From Atopobiaceae bacterium (lineage in GTDB: Bacteria > Actinomycetota > Coriobacteriia > Coriobacteriales > Atopobiaceae), in assembly GCA_030525685.1 (NCBI GenBank), contig JAUNEG010000018.1, positions 1 through 40,797 of the forward strand: a DNA stretch of 40,797 bases. Reading direction: 5' to 3'. How positions within the stretch are numbered: position 1 is the first letter of the stretch; each line of letters opens with the position of its first letter. The position numbers and the translations under genes are program-made. Under the pieces are notes generated by a model. The model did not search any database. It was not told where the DNA came from and was given only the letters and a program-made list of their open reading frames with translations. This document shows, piece after piece, positions 39,645 to 40,797 of this stretch.

Positions 39645-40523
39645 ATGGCAGATCTCGATGGCGTCAAGGTTGCGAAGGACTACCACGTTGAAACCCCCTT
39701 CGCCAACTGCGAGGGCTTCTACGTCAAGGGCGCCAACAGCCTTGACTGGGGCATGAAGAAGCACCTGTCGAACATCTTCGACCCCAAGAGCGGCAACACC
39801 GTCATGTTCGCCTTCGACCACGGCTACTTCATGGGCTCCACGGCCGGCCTGGAGCGCCTGGACCTGCTGCTTCCGCAGCTCACGCCGTACGTCGACTGCT
39901 TCATGGGCACGCGCGGCGCCATCCGCTCCTGCGTCCCGCCCGAGATCACCAAGTCCGTCGCCCTGCGCTGCTCCTCCGGCTCCTCCATGCTCCAGGACGA
40001 CCTCTCCCACGAGGTCATCTCCGTCGACATCGAGGAGGCGATCCGCATGAACGCGGACTGCATGGCCGCCCAGGTCTTCATCGGCGCCGACGGCCAGCTC
40101 GAGAGCATCGACAACATCAGCTACCTCGTCAACGCCGGCTTCCGCTACTCCATCCCCACCCTCGGCGTCTGCGCCGTGGGCAAGGACATGGAGCGCACGG
40201 CCCGCTACTTCAAGCTCGCCACCCGCATCATCGCCGAGATGGGCGTCCAGATCGTGAAGACCTACGACTGCGAGGACTTCGAGGAGGTCGTGGCTGCCTG
40301 CCCCGTGCCCATCGTCGTCGCCGGCGGCAAGAAGCTCCCCGAGCGCGACGCGCTCGCCATGGCCTACGACGTCATGCGCAAGGGTGCGCGCGGCGTCGAC
40401 ATGGGCCGCAACATCTTCCAGAGCACGCACCCGCTCGAGATGGCGCAGGCCGTCCGCAAGATCGTGCACGAGGGCGCCACGGACGCCGAGGCCTGGGAGT
40501 TCTTCCAGGACATGACGCACTAG
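39645..40523 (+). CDS. lsrF: Phospho-AI-2 thiolase/aldolase LsrF
   Basis: 292 residues, nearly the length of the enteric protein. MADLDGVKVAKDY, LDWGMKKHLSNIFDPKSGNTVM, AFDHGYFMG, TRGAIRSCVPP, VGKDMERTARYFKLATRI, IVKTYDCEDFEEVV, CPVPIVVAGGKKLPER and GVDMGRNIFQS all follow LsrF. In the known pathway it transfers the acetyl group of the isomerised phospho-AI-2 to CoA, yielding dihydroxyacetone phosphate and acetyl-CoA. AGAAAGGA lies about five bases before the ATG. Last gene of lsrACDBF; no lsrG follows before the terminators. Confidence 0.94.
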   Translation: MADLDGVKVAKDYHVETPFANCEGFYVKGANSLDWGMKKHLSNIFDPKSGNTVMFAFDHGYFMGSTAGLERLDLLLPQLTPYVDCFMGTRGAIRSCVPPEITKSVALRCSSGSSMLQDDLSHEVISVDIEEAIRMNADCMAAQVFIGADGQLESIDNISYLVNAGFRYSIPTLGVCAVGKDMERTARYFKLATRIIAEMGVQIVKTYDCEDFEEVVAACPVPIVVAGGKKLPERDALAMAYDVMRKGARGVDMGRNIFQSTHPLEMAQAVRKIVHEGATDAEAWEFFQDMTH

Positions 40524-40540
40524 CCCAACCTCAGGTTTCC

Positions 40541-40616
40541 TGAGCCGGGATAGCCCGGCTCAAGCCCCCTCCCCCAGCGCCCGGGTCGCCCCCCGCGACC
40601 CGGGCGCTCGTCTTTC
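40541..40616 (+). terminator. Double terminator after the lsr operon
   Basis: First hairpin TGAGCCGGG-ATAG-CCCGGCTCA (40541-40562). Second hairpin has a 14-bp stem AGCGCCCGGGTCGC with its complement (40576-40608) and a CCCCC loop, followed by CGTCTTTCT, a fair intrinsic terminator. Confidence 0.8.
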
Positions 40617-40624
40617 TCGCCCCG

Positions 40625-40797
40625 CGGTTAAAACGACCGGCTCGTCCCCGTTCTTCTCGCCGCGCGGGTTAGAAATTCCGGCGCGTCCCCGTCCGGGCCG
40701 CCGCGCGGGTTAGAAATACGGGCGCGTCCCCGTCCGCCGAGCCGTTTCGAGGGGGACGGGCCGCAGTTTCTAACCCAGGCGGCCCCGGCAGGGGGGG
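40625..40797. repeat. Family A array cut by the window end (+ + + -)
   Basis: Units at 40625-40651 (+), 40666-40692 (+), 40707-40733 (+), 40750-40776 (-); spacers 14, 14 and 16 bp. The first spacer, TCTTCTCGCCGCGC, is identical to the one at 40-53 read on the other strand. With three plus units here, at least one further minus unit is expected beyond the window. Confidence 0.88.

Noticed and set aside
38001..40520. An 839-codon open frame antisense to lsrD, lsrB and lsrF
   Set aside because: It crosses three well-recognised genes and two gaps, and its translation has no recognisable features. A similar case is 21501-23423 across the Mg operon.

Overview
The window is bacterial chromosome of very high G+C, roughly two thirds or more by eye, with tightly packed genes, strong GGAGG-type ribosome binding sites and frequent GTG/TTG starts. 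Protein content and style (MgtE-like plus Nramp-related Mg transporter pair, membrane-anchored XRE regulator, bacterial PH proteins beside dnaX, high G+C) suggest an actinobacterial lineage of the Coriobacteriia, most like Olsenella/Atopobiaceae. That placement is inference; there is no rRNA here to test it.

Layout. 1-1.7 kb: a PAP2 phosphatase and thioredoxin (minus), divergent from an unknown gene. 1.8-5.7 kb: pgi and two membrane proteins. 5.7-6.3 kb: a decayed region holding a doubly deleted DUF362 ferredoxin-protein pseudogene between inverted repeats. 6.4-13.2 kb: purine and ribose salvage (ribokinase, nucleoside hydrolase, adenine deaminase), with two tandem esterase paralogues and a YcxB-like membrane protein between them. 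13.2-21.3 kb: housekeeping block with the 4.5S SRP RNA, two PH-domain membrane proteins, dnaX, ybaB, recR, a membrane-anchored unknown and gpsA. 21.5-24.9 kb: a putative Mg operon (MgtE-like sensor/transporter then an Nramp-related transporter) behind a structured leader that can hide the ribosome binding site. 25.2-29.5 kb: a giant secreted GH20 hexosaminidase. 29.9-31.3 kb: LemA protein, tRNA-Ser(UGA), tadA and a PfpI/DJ-1 remnant. 31.3-40.5 kb: a complete autoinducer-2 Lsr locus laid out as in enterobacteria, lsrR-lsrK (plus a cupin) divergent from lsrA-C-D-B-F, without a recognisable lsrG.

The least explained feature is in the intergenic DNA. Many gaps hold short inverted repeats. Two sequence families (A: GGGTTARAA...CGTCCCCGT; B: CTTGACGAA...CTCGTCTCAGC) obey the same geometry: four 27-bp units in the order + + - -, spaced 14, 16 and 14 bp, 152 bp in all. 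Three complete 152-bp arrays, one of 153 bp and two cut by the window ends are visible. Other gaps hold other families (C, D, E, F, H), and family D also sits in frame inside the dnaX linker. A 7-mer, CTTCTCG, recurs about 75 times by my count, in array spacers, hairpin loops and in coding sequence, where it forces the otherwise uncommon Leu codon CTT.

How the genes fit together: nucleoside hydrolase, ribokinase and adenine deaminase form a nucleoside-scavenging route; the GH20 enzyme would release amino sugars from host or dietary glycans outside the cell; the Lsr genes would import, phosphorylate and degrade AI-2, with LsrR repressing both divergent operons.
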